This document shows, in pieces, positions 35,525 through 46,862 of a stretch of 64,000 bases of DNA; the stretch's first letter is position 1; the number at the start of each line of letters is the position of its first letter. Origin of the DNA: Sipunculus nudus (taxonomy: Eukaryota > Annelida > Sipuncula > Golfingiida > Sipunculidae); assembly GCA_026874595.1 (NCBI GenBank), contig CM049317.1, positions 41,440,401 through 41,504,400 of the forward strand, in the 5' to 3' direction. Under the pieces are notes generated by a model. That model was not told the DNA's origin. It searched no databases and was given only the letters and a program-made list of their open reading frames with translations. Position numbers and translations under genes: made by a program.

Positions 35525-35698
35525 TAGGAGGCCTACAGGCCTAATGGGAACCTGTGCAAAGTTTGGGAGTATGAATGGAGGTTTATTTTTAAAATTTAAT
35601 ATTGATCCTCTTAAGTCCTGCATATCTACCTTAGTCATAATGATTTCAGCGAAATGGACGTTGCCGACCTGCAAGTGTCAGATTAGGACATTTTAAAA
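35525..35698 (+). mobile_element. C-family 5' fragment
   Basis: Starts gaggcctacaggcctaatg, then ggaacctgtgca. It is collinear with 956-1105 up to 'ggacattttaaaa', where a B element begins with CTAG. Confidence 0.6.
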
Positions 35699-36410
35699 CT
35701 AGAATATGGGTAGTCGACAAGCTACTCTGTGTATCCGCAGAAATCAGAGTGGGACAGGTGAAGTGAGGCATGGATTAAGTGGCCAGGGGAATAGAGTGAG
35801 GTGTGTTGCATATTAGCATGGATGTCTGCAGCATAAACGTGAATGTAGGTGGTGCCACCTGTAATAAAATCGAGAAAATTGTCCAGGATGTATAAACCTG
35901 CAAAATTTCAGGTGGATAAGTCAAACCACTGCTGAGATATGAGTGATTTTATACCAAGGCAGATGAACAGATGGATGCTGTGCACAAGTGGTTGCAGGTG
36001 GCGCCACCAGTTTTGCCCATTATGAAGAGCTATGTGAGATCTATACACATGCAAAACTTTGGCACAATCGGTCAAACGGTTCCTGAGATATAAGCTTGGA
36101 TGTCTGCAGCATAAACTAGAATGTAGGTGGTGCCAACTGTCATAAAATCAAGAAAGCTGTCCAGGATGTATAAACCTGCAAAATTTTATGCAGTTATGTC
36201 AAACCACTACAGAGATATGAGTGATTTTAGCCCATGGCAGACAAACAGACGGATCCGTGCAAAAATGTTTGCAGATGGCCCCTCCACTTTTGTGTATGAT
36301 AAAGAGCTATGTGAGATCTATACACATGCAAAATTTTTGGCCCAATCGGTCAAACAGTTCCCGAGATATGAGCTTGGATGTCTGCAGCCTAAACTAGGTG
36401 GCGCCATCTT
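35699..36410 (+). mobile_element. B-family element B3, 5' part
   Basis: The left end ctagaatatgggtagtcgac is followed by tgtatccgc. The core has an exact palindrome at 35997-36008 and degenerate ones near 35848, 36126 and 36404. The element is interrupted by Gypsy-2b and resumes at 38857. Confidence 0.75.
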
Positions 36411-36801
36411 GTAGAGTATCAACTTTTACATGTATTCTATATATTTTAATGTCATATTTTAGTGTAATATTTTGCATGTATCCTATATATTTTAATGTTA
36501 CATTTAGTGTAGTATTTTGTTGTAATTCATAATGTCAGGACCAGTAGTTATTCAAACACACTGTATAAGGTATATTACATCAGGGATATTTAAACGCTGA
36601 CACTAATGAGACATTGAAACGTGTATTATATATTGAGATAGACCCCATGCAGTTTACTTAACAATACTTCTAGTTATGTGTCATCCACAATCTGTTTACT
36701 AGGCTTGAGTTGACACAACACTCTTATTAAGATTACTTCCTATACCTTTAGTCATGTCTACGCCTCCTCTAATTATCAAGCTACTGGTGCCTTCTCAGCT
36801 G
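36411..36801. other. Unassigned leader of Gypsy-2b
   Basis: AT-rich, with a repeated phrase 'tctatatattttaatgt' (about 36434 and 36482). It is not found in Gypsy-2. It could be another element's LTR or leader joined by template switching, or part of the insertion site. Unresolved. Confidence 0.4.
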
Positions 36802-36846
36802 CACATAGATATTTACTTTGCTCACTGTATGCATACATCAGCAATC

Positions 36847-37224
36847 ATGCCTGAACATGAAACTCCTCGGGTAGTGTATACTCAACGTAAATTATCAAAG
36901 TTTGGTGGTGACTCTAGCAACTATGAGGACTGGCAAGCTGAGGCCCGAACAGCTATAAGGGCGCAAGGCATCCAGGGAAAGTATGCTGCAGAATTTTTGC
37001 TGTCCCATTTAGAAGGTGCTGCCAGGGACGAGATAAAGTATACCTCCGAAGCCGAAAGGGATACTGCTGATAAAGTATTTGCTCTACTCGATGAAGCCTT
37101 CGGTGAACGTTTGTCTAGTGATCAGCTACTTGATAGTTTTCCAGCTCTTATTAGTGTACTTTGGGTAGCGGATATATTTTGTGGACATATATTGAATATG
37201 TTGTTTAAGCTTCTTAGTTTCTAA
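36847..37224 (+). pseudogene. gag: Truncated Gypsy-2b gag
   Basis: The first about 97 codons from the ATG are nearly identical to Gypsy-2 Gag (ARTAIRAQGIQGKYAAEF region). After DQLLDSF the frame runs into displaced pol and 3'-untranslated sequence and stops. The capsid C-terminus, zinc knuckle and all enzymes are lost. Non-functional on its own, but it retains a conserved 3' LTR. Confidence 0.8.
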
Positions 37225-37323
37225 TATTCACATATTGTATATTATTTGAGGGTACTCTTTGAGTTGTATAGCCTTTATGAGCCTCGTGTCAGAGGGTATG
37301 GCTCATAAAGAAGCAGGGGTGGA

Positions 37324-38856
37324 TGTGACAGGACAACAGGTTTAGTCTATTGTCATGTCATTGATTTATTTGCGTTAGCCTTAGTTGTAGTCACTGGCGG
37401 CAAACGATGTCAGACTTAGCACCGTGAGGTAGCGACGCAAGTGGGAAATAATGGTACTAGAGCCCTTGGTCCAATCACGTGACCCGCACAAGTTTCGAAT
37501 ATGGCGGAGTCGACAGGTTAGCTCTTCTAGCCGAGGTTTATGATGACCGATTAACGCTTGTTAAGGATTTGTCAGCTCCAGCCAAGCTCAGTATCCGTTG
37601 GATAGATGTACTATGATATGAGATGACCAAGGTTTGTGATCTGATTCTTCTGTTTTCATGTGTAAATACCGTCGTAAACGGGTTGATCTTTCAAGATTTA
37701 ATCCGAAATGCTGATGTCAGAATTACTGTGGAATTTTCCAGTAAATGCACAATATAATTGAATATACTGTATCGCGGCAAATAGTTTTAACATTTGTCCT
37801 TCTGTTCGTCAGCGAAAGAAAACTTTGTTTCTGTCATTATGTTGACATATTATAGCGTTTCATACATTTGATACACTGTGGACTGCTCCTATTTTGTATT
37901 ACGCCATAACCGTAAAATTGAGCTGTACTTATGCTTGAAGTGAAGTGCTACATTCGTTAGCTGACGAGGTATTTAGCTACTGCTTACTCCAGTTTATGTA
38001 CAAACTAACATGATAAATGCCATTTTTCATTCGTTGATGTTTCTGTAAGACGTTTGTATTTCTATATTAATGTCTTGAGGCCCATTTATGACTAAGTAGA
38101 CTTTATGGCTCATTAGTTTTATATTGTTAGAATATAATTTCTTATTTGTGTTGCCACAGTAGACTTAAGTGTCCATATCAGTCTGGATGAGATGATCAGC
38201 ATTGGTGGTGAACACAGTGGTTGAGCCAAGAGAGGGCACATGTAGGTAGCATTACTAGTAACTAAGTTCTTATATGTAACAGGTTCAAGATTACTTAACA
38301 GGGTGAACACTTAAGTTTAATTTTGTAAGATTTTTTAATTGTTTTTATATTACATAGGTCCTGATGGAGCTATAGATGCTAGTATGCTGTTGAGTTCATT
38401 CCATTTAGATGCAACATTTAAATTGTTGTAGGAGTAATTTGATGTATAAACCGGAATATTTTGTGTGCGAGTAGAACATTAATATGGTTTTTTGAACAGA
38501 TGTTTATTCAATGTTTATAACATTTGTTTATGTGAGAGAAGTGACAATATATGTGCATCGTTTGTCACAATGATCATCTTTATGAGATATCTGATATCTG
38601 TAATGTCTGAGTATAAGTGTACAAGTCTTAATTGGAGCAAGGTTTTCTCCATATCTCTTGATAATTGTCATTGCATAATTATATATATGTGTTAAGTTTG
38701 CCGAGCTGGTAACTTATGTTTTGTATTTTTTATGTATTTATACAGGTACCAGCCACCCCTTTCTTACACCCCTTTTTGTTGTTATGTACAAGGGAAATTA
38801 AACGTTTTCCCAGGCAGAATCCGTCTTTGTGTGTTTGTTGACCCAGCCCGGTCACA
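37324..38856 (+). repeat. Gypsy-2b 3' LTR
   Basis: tgtgacaggacaacaggttt ... agcccggtcaca, 1,533 bp, the third copy of this LTR in the window. Confidence 0.9.
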
Positions 38857-39062
38857 CAGGTAAATTACTCAAACCAGAGAGGTAAGGTCAGAGGTCAATG
38901 CAAATTGGTTAGGCACCAGTTCACATGTGACCGATAATTGGTGTAAGTTTCGGTTAAATCCGTCCAGTAGTCTCAGAGGAGTTCTCCAGAAATGAATGCA
39001 GCGGCAGCGGCGGAACCCGGTCAAAAACATAGTATCCGCAAAACATTGTTTTGGCGGATACA
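38857..39062 (+). mobile_element. B-family element B3, 3' end
   Basis: Contains the conserved B tail (ttaggcaccagttcacatgt, gagttctccagaaatgaatg), a short CGG/CAG tract at about 38999-39013, then the hairpin agtatccgcaaaac ... TTTTGGCGGATACA (ending 39062). LINE sequence resumes immediately after it. Confidence 0.8.
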
Positions 39063-40319
39063 ATTATTAGTATGGATCAACTTGGTTTAATTAAAGGCAG
39101 ATATATAGAGGAAGCATTGAGAACAGTTAGATACAATAGATACAATAGAATACCTTAAGATAATAGATCAACAAGGGGTACTTCTCAGTGTGGATTTTGA
39201 AAAAGCTTTTGATTCATTGGAATATGGAATTGTATGACAGAGGTTTTGAAACTATTTAATTTTGAAGAAAATTTAATATCATGGGTCAAACTTTTCTACA
39301 CTAACATAAGTTCATGTATAATGAACAATGGATACTCCTCAGGTTATTTCTTAGTAGAGAGAGGAGTGTGTCAAGGGGACCCACTCTCCCCATACTTATT
39401 TATTATTTGTACTGAAATATTAGCACAGAAAATATGACAGAATAATCAAATTTAAGGAATGCCTTTCAAATAACTAAAATAATCTTAAATGGGTACTATA
39501 TGCAGATGACTTAATCTTAAACTTTTCAAAGATGAAAATTCAGCCATTAAACTCATGAAGTTACTATCATCATTCTCAAAAATATCTGCTCTTAAAGTAA
39601 ATAAAGAAAAGTCAGAAGCAATGCAGATAGGTTCAGAACTAAATTCTAAATTTACCTCTTTGACTGAATTGGAAAGATTGTATAAAACTGCTTGGTGTTT
39701 ATATAACAACAAATAAAAAAAGATATAGCTAAAAAGAATATTAAACCAAAACTCCTTGAAGTTAAACAGAGTCTCTACATGTGGAGGTTCAGTAATTGAC
39801 ATACCAAAAAATTACATATGAGAAATAGAAAGAGAGTCATTTAAATTTATATGGAAAGGGAAAAGAAAGGGACGGATAAAATGAAGAACTTTAATGGAAG
39901 ATTATGACAATGGATGTCAGAAGATGATAAAAGTACAATGTATGACAGATACACAAAAAGTTGTGTGGATAAAACGATATGTGTTTGGTGGATGTACACA
40001 ATGGAAGGAAGTGGTAGATTTGATTTTTAAAAGGTATGGTGGACTGTCATTTCTCCTCCATTTTAATTATTCAGTAACCAGACTACAAAATTTGCAAACC
40101 TTTTATTTTGATTCACTGAAAGTAAGGGAGGCTATACCTCTTAGAACAGGTAGTGAAATAGTGTGGAATAATAGAAATATAATGGTGACTGGAAAAACTG
40201 TATATAATCAAAATTTTTTGAAAGCTGGTTTGAGGTATATTTCAGATTTGGTGGATCAAGATGAGAATATTATTCCCTTTTCTGAGTGGATAAAAAGAGG
40301 TTGTAAAACTAAAATGTAG
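39063..40319 (+). pseudogene. LINE (Tx1/L1-like) ORF2 fragment, second part
   Basis: Resumes with SMDQLGLIKGRYIEEALRT, then the palm ISSCIMNNGYSSGYF and RGVCQGDPLSPYLFIICTEI, then a degraded ADD region and the thumb. A longer open piece at 39894-40319 encodes the C-terminal domain (VVWIKRYVFGG, LRYISDLVDQDENI, SEWIKRGCKTK). Multiple stops and frameshifts. Together with 34784-35524 this is one LINE broken by the C3/B3/Gypsy-2b nest; some RT sequence between the two halves is missing. Confidence 0.8.
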
Positions 40320-40484
40320 GTATATACTTTGGAGAAGCACTATCTCTCAGACCAAGACTATGATAAGCCAGTTTGACACTCACACAAATATTCAAAATAT
40401 GTTAAATTCTCTAGTAAACAACTTTCAGAAATAACTGCTTAATTTATATACTCAAACCTGCTAAGGGAAATACCAACAGAAAAG
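40320..40484. other. LINE 3' remainder or junction
   Basis: AT-rich sequence without a frame. Two copies of 'agagcgctggag' (about 40480-40510) lie at the junction with C-type sequence. Confidence 0.4.
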
Positions 40485-41403
40485 AGCGCTGGAGTCAAGA
40501 GCGCTGGAGAAAGCCATCAAAGATGTATGGACATGAAAAATTTCAGGCAGATACTTCAAACCACTGTTAGGCTATGTGCATAGATGCATGAAACAACTAG
40601 AAAACCAGTAGTCCACAAGCGACAATGTGTCTCCCCTGGATGTGCACAACACAAAAATTATTGTAGTTGGCACCACCAGCCTTGTGTATGAGAAATTAAG
40701 CCATCGAAGATGTATGGACATGAAAAATTTCTGACAGATACTTAAGTCAAACTACTCTTCAGCTATGTGCACAGATGCATTAAAACCCAAAAACAATTGT
40801 AGGTGGCACCACAAGTTTTGTATACAACAAAACTATCCAAGATGTATGGACATACACACTTTCAGGCTGATATGTCAAATAACTACTGAGAAGTAAGCAG
40901 GGACATACGCTGTGCAAAAATCAATGAGGTGGCACACCAGACATGTATACAACAAACATATCCGAGATGAATAGAGAAAGCCATCAAATATTCATGGACT
41001 GGCCAAAATTTCAACTTCTCTTGAGTCAGGTGCACTGGGCCTGACCAAGCTCAGCTGAGGAAGGCAGTCGCCCACCAAGTGAACTGAAACAAATGTACTG
41101 GAACCATTTGAACAAACTTGAGATTGTTTCTTGGATTATTTCTGTGAAATATTGAACAATTTGCTGGACAGTTATACAGGAGAAGATTTTAAAGTTTTTT
41201 TTAGCTTTTTCAAATTAAATCTAAGTGAATGCAGGTAGCCAAAAAATAAGCTCAATCTGATTGAGTTTTTTACGTGACTAATTTTTTGCATAAAATTTGG
41301 TGATGCAAGCTCTGGCTGTTTTTGAGAAAGTATGGGTTAACAGACAGATGATGGCCAATGGACCATGCCGTACCATTGTGTAAGTTCACAGGTTCGCTAA
41401 AAA
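40485..41403 (+). mobile_element. C-family element, 3' part
   Basis: Repeats 'gccatcaaagatgtatggac' and 'ggcaccaccag' phrases found at 11640-11850. It has the C tail from about 41100 (ttgaacaatttgctggacag, ggtgatgcaagctctggc). It ends CACAGGTTCGC at 41387-41397 plus taaaaa. A B-like 5' end, ctagaaaaccagtagtccac, lies inside at 40597. Possibly the partner of 18717-18924. Confidence 0.65.
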
Positions 41404-41653
41404 GCAGTCAGTGATGACAGATGTCATGGGACAGTCATGGGACAGACCATGGCTATAGCTCAAAGGTTAGCTAAAAATCCAAATGACTACAAAATGGGTG
41501 TTCAAAGCAAATAAAAAAGATGCATTTTTAAATACAAACTAGAAGTTGTTAAAGATTTCCAAGGAAACCGCAGTATGGAAAGAAACATGGTGAAATAATC
41601 CAGAAACAAGCAACTCAAATCAAGCAAAAGATACAGACAAACAATATGTTAAC
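41404..41653. other. Intron sequence with another small repeat end
   Basis: Contains 'ctatagctcaaaggttagctaaaaa' (41453-41478), an end of the same style as families A and C. The remainder, to the splice site at 41653, is AT-rich. Confidence 0.45.
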
Positions 41654-43486
41654 CTGTTTTTTTGTGGGTTCCTGTCCCTACAGGGGCAGTCTTTGGTCTC
41701 TCTGCTGATGTGAATTTTCGTGATGATGTTGGATCTCTGACTGGTGCTGTACTTGTCTTTGTGGGATTGTTTCTGGTCTTCCTGGGACTAGCAGGAGCTA
41801 ACCCTGATGGCTTGCCTGTCTTGTCTTTTTCTCCTGTATTGGAGGTAGTCACCACATTCTTTGTGGACACTTTTTCCTTTTGAGATCCAGGGGCAACTCT
41901 GGTGAACAATTTTCTATCTTTTTCAGCAGGTTTCTTGTCTGTTGTGCTCCCTTGAGTTGGGCTGGCCTGTCTTTCTGATTCAGCTGATATAGTCTGACTT
42001 GTAGCCACTGAGAGAAAATCATCAGCCTCCTGACTCAAGTTGACTGGTGTCAAATTAGGGGGTACCATCTCCTGACCAATGTGGACTGAACCTGCAGGTA
42101 AAGTCTCCTGACTCGTGATAACTGAAGTCAGACCAGCTGCAGCCACCTGCATTGCTGCTGAAGAATCAGTCCATGCCTGATTTTTGGGGTAATGCTTGTT
42201 CACATCCACTGTTACAGTGTCATTGGGTTTACATGTTTCATCAATATTCCCTTTCATTATTATTGTTTCTCCTCTCCTATCACCAAAACCAGCAGAATTA
42301 GCCATTTGCTTGTCCTCAGCCACATTTTCCACAGAAAAAACCTCAGGTGCCTTTCTGAATTCCTCCTTCAACACCTTTCCAGTTGTTGGAACTTTTTCAG
42401 AACATGTTTCCTCCTGCTTCTGAGTTACAGCACTGCCAGTCTGGTTTATCTGGGATAGGTTAGTTTCAACAGGCGTCACAGCCTGCTGAGGCTTGCTTTC
42501 TGGCATTGTGGTGACATCATCCAGCAGGCAGGAGGAGGTAGTATCCTGGTGTACAGGTGTACAGGTCCTCAAAATGTCCTCATTTACTTCTTCACCTACC
42601 TTGACTGGCTCAGTGATAACACCCATTTGTTCCTTTGGTTTACTGTAATCTACAAGGTCTGGTGGCCTCTGTGAATCTAATAGAGGTCCCAGGGACTCAC
42701 CAGTAACAAACAAGTCTCCTTTTGGTGCTCCAGGTGCATGGTTCATCATGGTTGAATCATCTGACAGCCTCCCAGGATTTTGGGCAGCTGGGCCTGTAAA
42801 CAATGCCTCATCAGATAGTGGCTTTTCTACTGGTACCACACTGGCTCCAAAGGTGCTATCTTTTTTAATTTCTTCTGGTGGAGTTATTGGTGGTGGTGCT
42901 CCCAGCACATCCAGATCACTCATGTAGGAATGATTGTTAGGGGTGCTGGGGGATTTACACTGACCATCTGTCATGACCACATCAGGCTGGGGTGGAGGAG
43001 TTGCGACGTTTGACATTCCTAAAGGATCAAAAGGATCAAGGATGCTGCTTCCATCTTGTGAACTAATAGACTCAGCTGGTGCATTCTTGTTTTCTTTTCT
43101 CTCTGAATCAACTAAGACACCAACATTAGCATTACCAATCAGACCAGCTTCCATTTTCTGTGGTGAAACAAGCTTTGCAGACATAGGATCAAACTCAAAG
43201 TGAGAACCAGCTCTGGACTCTGATGGTGACACTGTCTGATCAGCTGAACCTTTATCAAAGGTCAGAAGATCATTTAAAAATGGGTTGCCATTGGTTGAAC
43301 CTCCAAGGTGAGGGTCACAACTGTCTGCTGACCCTGGAGCAGAGTAAGCATGTTCTAATTGGCCAGCAGGAAGATCAGTGATGTGAGAGGACTGAGGAGA
43401 GACTGGTATTCCTTCATTGATAGAAAAGTATGGTTCTGGTGATGGTGCAATGGGCTTCACTGGCTGATCTTGATGAACAGCCTCCT
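41654..43486 (-). CDS. Large internal exon of a Ser/Thr/Pro-rich cytoskeletal-type protein (MAP-like candidate)
   Basis: Minus strand. The acceptor tttcctttgtag ends at 43487; the donor CAG|GTTAAC begins at 41653. The 1,833-bp exon is open throughout (610 complete codons plus split codons); both flanking introns are phase 1, so it can be skipped without a shift. No internal ATG is needed: reading starts EAVHQDQPVKPIAPSPEP. The first about 500 residues are acidic and Ser/Thr/Pro-rich, with NPF (67-69), a clathrin-box-like LLTFD (73-77) and DPFDPLG further on. The last about 100 residues are basic and Lys/Pro/Ser/Thr-rich (SPRKTRNNPTKTSTAPVRD, SAERPKTAPVGTGTHKK). This resembles the projection and proline-rich regions of MAP2/MAP4/tau-type proteins, but no tubulin-binding repeats are here, so the family is a guess. 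A large disordered exon of another adaptor is possible. No other exon was found. Confidence 0.75.
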
Positions 43487-44072
43487 CTACAAAGGAAACA
43501 AATACTTATTAACAAAGCAGCTGTTGATAAAATGATGACCAAACATATGGTAAAAAACAGGTATATATAGATAAAAAGAAAACTTTAGAATAACCATACA
43601 ATACAATTATAAAATGGAACTTTAAACAGTAAAGCAGAAATTAAGATATTAAAACAATTCAAAAATTAAAATTTATCAACAATATCAAGTAAAGTACAAT
43701 ATTTTCAGTTTAGAATCCTGCACCGCAGAGCAACACTAAACACTTTGTTTAGGATTGAGAAAACAAATAATATTATTTTCCTTTTGCAAATTTAGTGAAG
43801 AACCCTTATTATATTTTCTCTGGAATTGTGATTTCACAAAACTGATGTGAAGACATATTGTTGGAATTAAAATGACATGGTTCAGTCAGTTCAACATACA
43901 GATGGTCTGTGGAGAATGTTATTTTAAGATGTGATGATGATAACTGGATGAACTTTTTAACACTGATGGTAAAGAGGTTTTCATTTATTTCTAGATGTGC
44001 TCTTGAATAGTGTTCAAAGGTGGGGTTTCAATATTTTATTAAAGCCACATTGAATATTTATAAAGAAATTAC
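43487..44072. other. Intron sequence
   Basis: AT-rich with a polypyrimidine tract (minus strand) next to the acceptor. No repeat family recognised. Confidence 0.5.
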
Positions 44073-45949
44073 AACAAGCGACCCATGGTTCACGGCGCTC
44101 AGCTGAAGTTTGAAATTTTTGCAAGTGCAAAATATTCTATTGTAATGTTTTTTATTTATATAAGAATATGAGAAGCTAAGAGGAAAGGGGCCCTCCTACT
44201 TGGTTATAGTAAAGTTCTAAATATATGATTGCAAACTAATACTTTGACAAGACTGTCATGAAGAAAAACAGTAAAAGTTTTGAGATACTGTGATGCATAT
44301 GAAAATTTACAGATGGACAGGCAAGTGGACAAAATGGACTAATACCTTTATTTCACTTTCATGGGAATATTGAATTTAAGTTTATATATAAGCCTATTTT
44401 TTTTAGCATATCCACTTTTTCCATTACAAGTTGCAATCATTATATATCAAGAGTAAAAAACTGAAATATAAGTTAAAATATTAGAATTGTTGCAATTATT
44501 ATATATCAAGGGTGTAGCTCATATTGGGTCATATTATGCATACACATATATTTTATTATTATTAAATCACAAATGTTTAAACAGAATTTAAAAGAAAATA
44601 ATGCCACAACTTGGCATTTACAAGATTATTCCTTGAATCACTATTAAAAAGTTTTGCACATTGGAGTTTTCAGTACATGCTTAATTTTATTCACTGAAAT
44701 AAAATAAAAGATTCAGTAAATTTGATAAAATAAAACATCTTTTGAAATAAAGTATACACACTGTTGGTTCAATGAGGGACAAACAATATCATTGTGCTAA
44801 TTACTATCTCAGCTTTAATTTATTACTGGAATTAATAGTCAATTTCACACGTGGCGAAGTTTTTACTCTTCTGAAGTAAGGAATTACTTATCTGATGAAC
44901 ATCCACACTTTCATAGCAATACACCACTTTTTGGACACAATTAAATGTGCACTTTAATCATTGTAACCCTGGTGGTACGATACAAAATTTAAAATGTAGC
45001 ATAGCCTAGAATAAGAATGAATCAAATACAGAAAATAATAACATATTAACAATAATCATCTTGTTTATGCACCACCTGGTGGGGGGGGGGGGAGTGCAGG
45101 GCAGAGGGGAAGCCTGCTGGTAGTGGCCATGCAAGCTGAGCCAAGGCAAGCTGCCTGGGGTGGGTTACATAATGCAAGTGAAGGCTGTACTACTAGGTGG
45201 GCTAGATGTAAATAACACTTGACATGGTGTATGAAAACTTGAATAAAAGCTACCCTTTTCAATCAATTCCTTTGAAATTTCAGGTTTTAAAAGATTAAAT
45301 CCTTATGTATATATGCTGTGAAAATTAAATCAACAGTGCTTACAGGGAAAAAATGTGCCATTGCCAAAGTTGGACAAAATTTAAGGTATTGATTTCTTAA
45401 TTATATTAATAACTTGAAAAATTTGCAAAATTCAGATCTAATTTTGGGTAAACAAATGAATCTTGATAAAATAAAGTTATATTCCTGAAAAAAAGTCTCT
45501 ACCTTCAGGAATTCTCATGTTAGGTGAGTAAATATATTTCCTGACTTTTTAAAAATTGCATTATATTTTGGCCCATAACTTCAAAATAATAGCCAACACT
45601 GACCTAATTTTTGTATGTTCATAGAAAATTTATGAAAGAATGTGAATACTAAATTTGATCAAAAACAGATCTGTGGTTTTGATATTAGGCAGCCTTGAAG
45701 TGTAACCATGGCTTTTTCATGGAAAACTGAGGTTTTTCCTTAATATCTCGAAGGAACAAAGTCCTAATGACCCAATTTTTGGTATGGTAGGAGATTTTTG
45801 GGACATCTAATGATATGCAAAATTTTGGAAACGTAGGTCTTACTGTTTCAAAAAGTGCCCTGTTAACGGCCGGATGGCCGGACGGACGGACGACGGACAA
45901 AGGACCACGACTATAGCTCAGATGACTTATAGTCAGCTGAGCTAAAAAT
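44073..45949 (+). mobile_element. A-family element A2, complete ends
   Basis: The 5' end is aacaagcgacccatggttca with inner repeat GCTCAGCTGA (44097-44106). The 3' end has a GGAC tract (45860-45895), hairpin 45912-45943 with TCAGCTGAGC (45933-45942), and an A run. The interior differs from A1: it has no GGTGGCGCCACC array, only one G12 tract (45081-45092) and one copy of the 'cccataacttcaaaataat ... gacctaatttttg' core. About 1.9 kb, non-coding. Confidence 0.78.
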
Positions 45950-46379
45950 ATGGGCCTGTCATTTTTCTTGCGAGCCTGTTAAACTAGTATGCATGTTGGC
46001 AGTCATCAGAATTGTTATAAAATGAAAGTCCTTGCCGGTGGTGAAGTTGGAATAATAGGCGGGAGTATACATGAGGGTGAGCAAGTAGATGTCCTGGATT
46101 GTGGTATAATTCTTGTTATTATAATTAATTTAAATGAAACTTGTATAGCATATTCTCAGTTATAATAGGAAAATATAAAAAAGGCAACAATTTCTTTTCT
46201 CAAGGTAGAATTACAAAGACATGTGGGCTGGGTTAAGAGAGTAAAGTTTCACAGATAATTGCATATTTCTTTATATTTGTCCAAACCAATTAATAAACGA
46301 TCATCAATTAGTTTGCTCAAACCAATGATTGATTATGAAAAAAAAACTGACTCCCACCACTAGGTCTTCCTCTACTGGC
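45950..46379. other. Stretch without recognised feature
   Basis: AT-rich intergenic or intronic DNA between A2 and the F repeat. Confidence 0.4.
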
Positions 46380-46862
46380 TGGTGAACTATATGTGCAAGA
46401 TAAAAGGTCTGAAATGAAAAGTTTGGGTGAAAGTGCATCCACATTCTTTTCAAAGATGCATGTCTTGTGACCTTGACCTTTGACCTCATGACCTTAAAAT
46501 CAATAGAGGTCTTGCTTTATGGATGGGCCATAGATAAGTCAAGTTTGAAATCCATAAATCAATCAAAGCTGGAATTATCATCCCAGAACCAAATTTTTGG
46601 ACACATGGCTCCTGTGACCTTCAACTTTGACCTTGTGCCCTCAAAATGGACAGGGGTCTTCTGCTAATGGCTGATGAACTTTATGTACAAGATAAAAAGA
46701 TCTGAGATGAAAAGTTTGGCTGAAAATGAATTAACAATCTTTTTAAAGATGTGTCCTGTGACCTTGACCTTTGACCTTATGACCCCCAAATCAATTGGTA
46801 TCTTGCTTTTATAATGGGACTAATTTGTCCCATTAGTCAAGTCAAGTTTGAAATCCATACAT
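46380..46862 (+). repeat. F repeat, left part (nuclear-receptor-like half-site repeat)
   Basis: About 1.7 units of roughly 290 bp, with phrases 'gatgaaaagtttggctgaaa' and 'gtcaagtttgaaatccata'. Each unit has TGACCTTGACCTTTGACC (46468-46485, 46759-46776) and, mid-unit, a looser 'gtgaccttcaactttgacct'. Interrupted by A3 and continued at 49219. Confidence 0.7.

Larger units (their letters stand above)
36411..38856 (+). mobile_element. Gypsy-2b: internally deleted Gypsy-2 copy with 3' LTR
   Basis: A leader (36411-36801) unlike Gypsy-2 is joined to Gypsy-2 gag at 'cacatagatattt'. The gag start continues to 37138. It then joins a short piece of pol (matching about 26869-26900) and, through shared 'gcggatat', the sequence just before the 3' LTR. 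A full 3' LTR follows. There is no matching 5' LTR. It lies inside B3. Confidence 0.8.

Noticed and set aside
41662-43203. Plus-strand open frames opposite the large exon
   Set aside because: They are shadows of the minus-strand exon; the composition and splice sites support only the minus strand.
45058-45190. GC-richer patch in A2 as a possible exon
   Set aside because: It has counterparts in A3 and A5 and lies inside a mobile element; no conserved frame.
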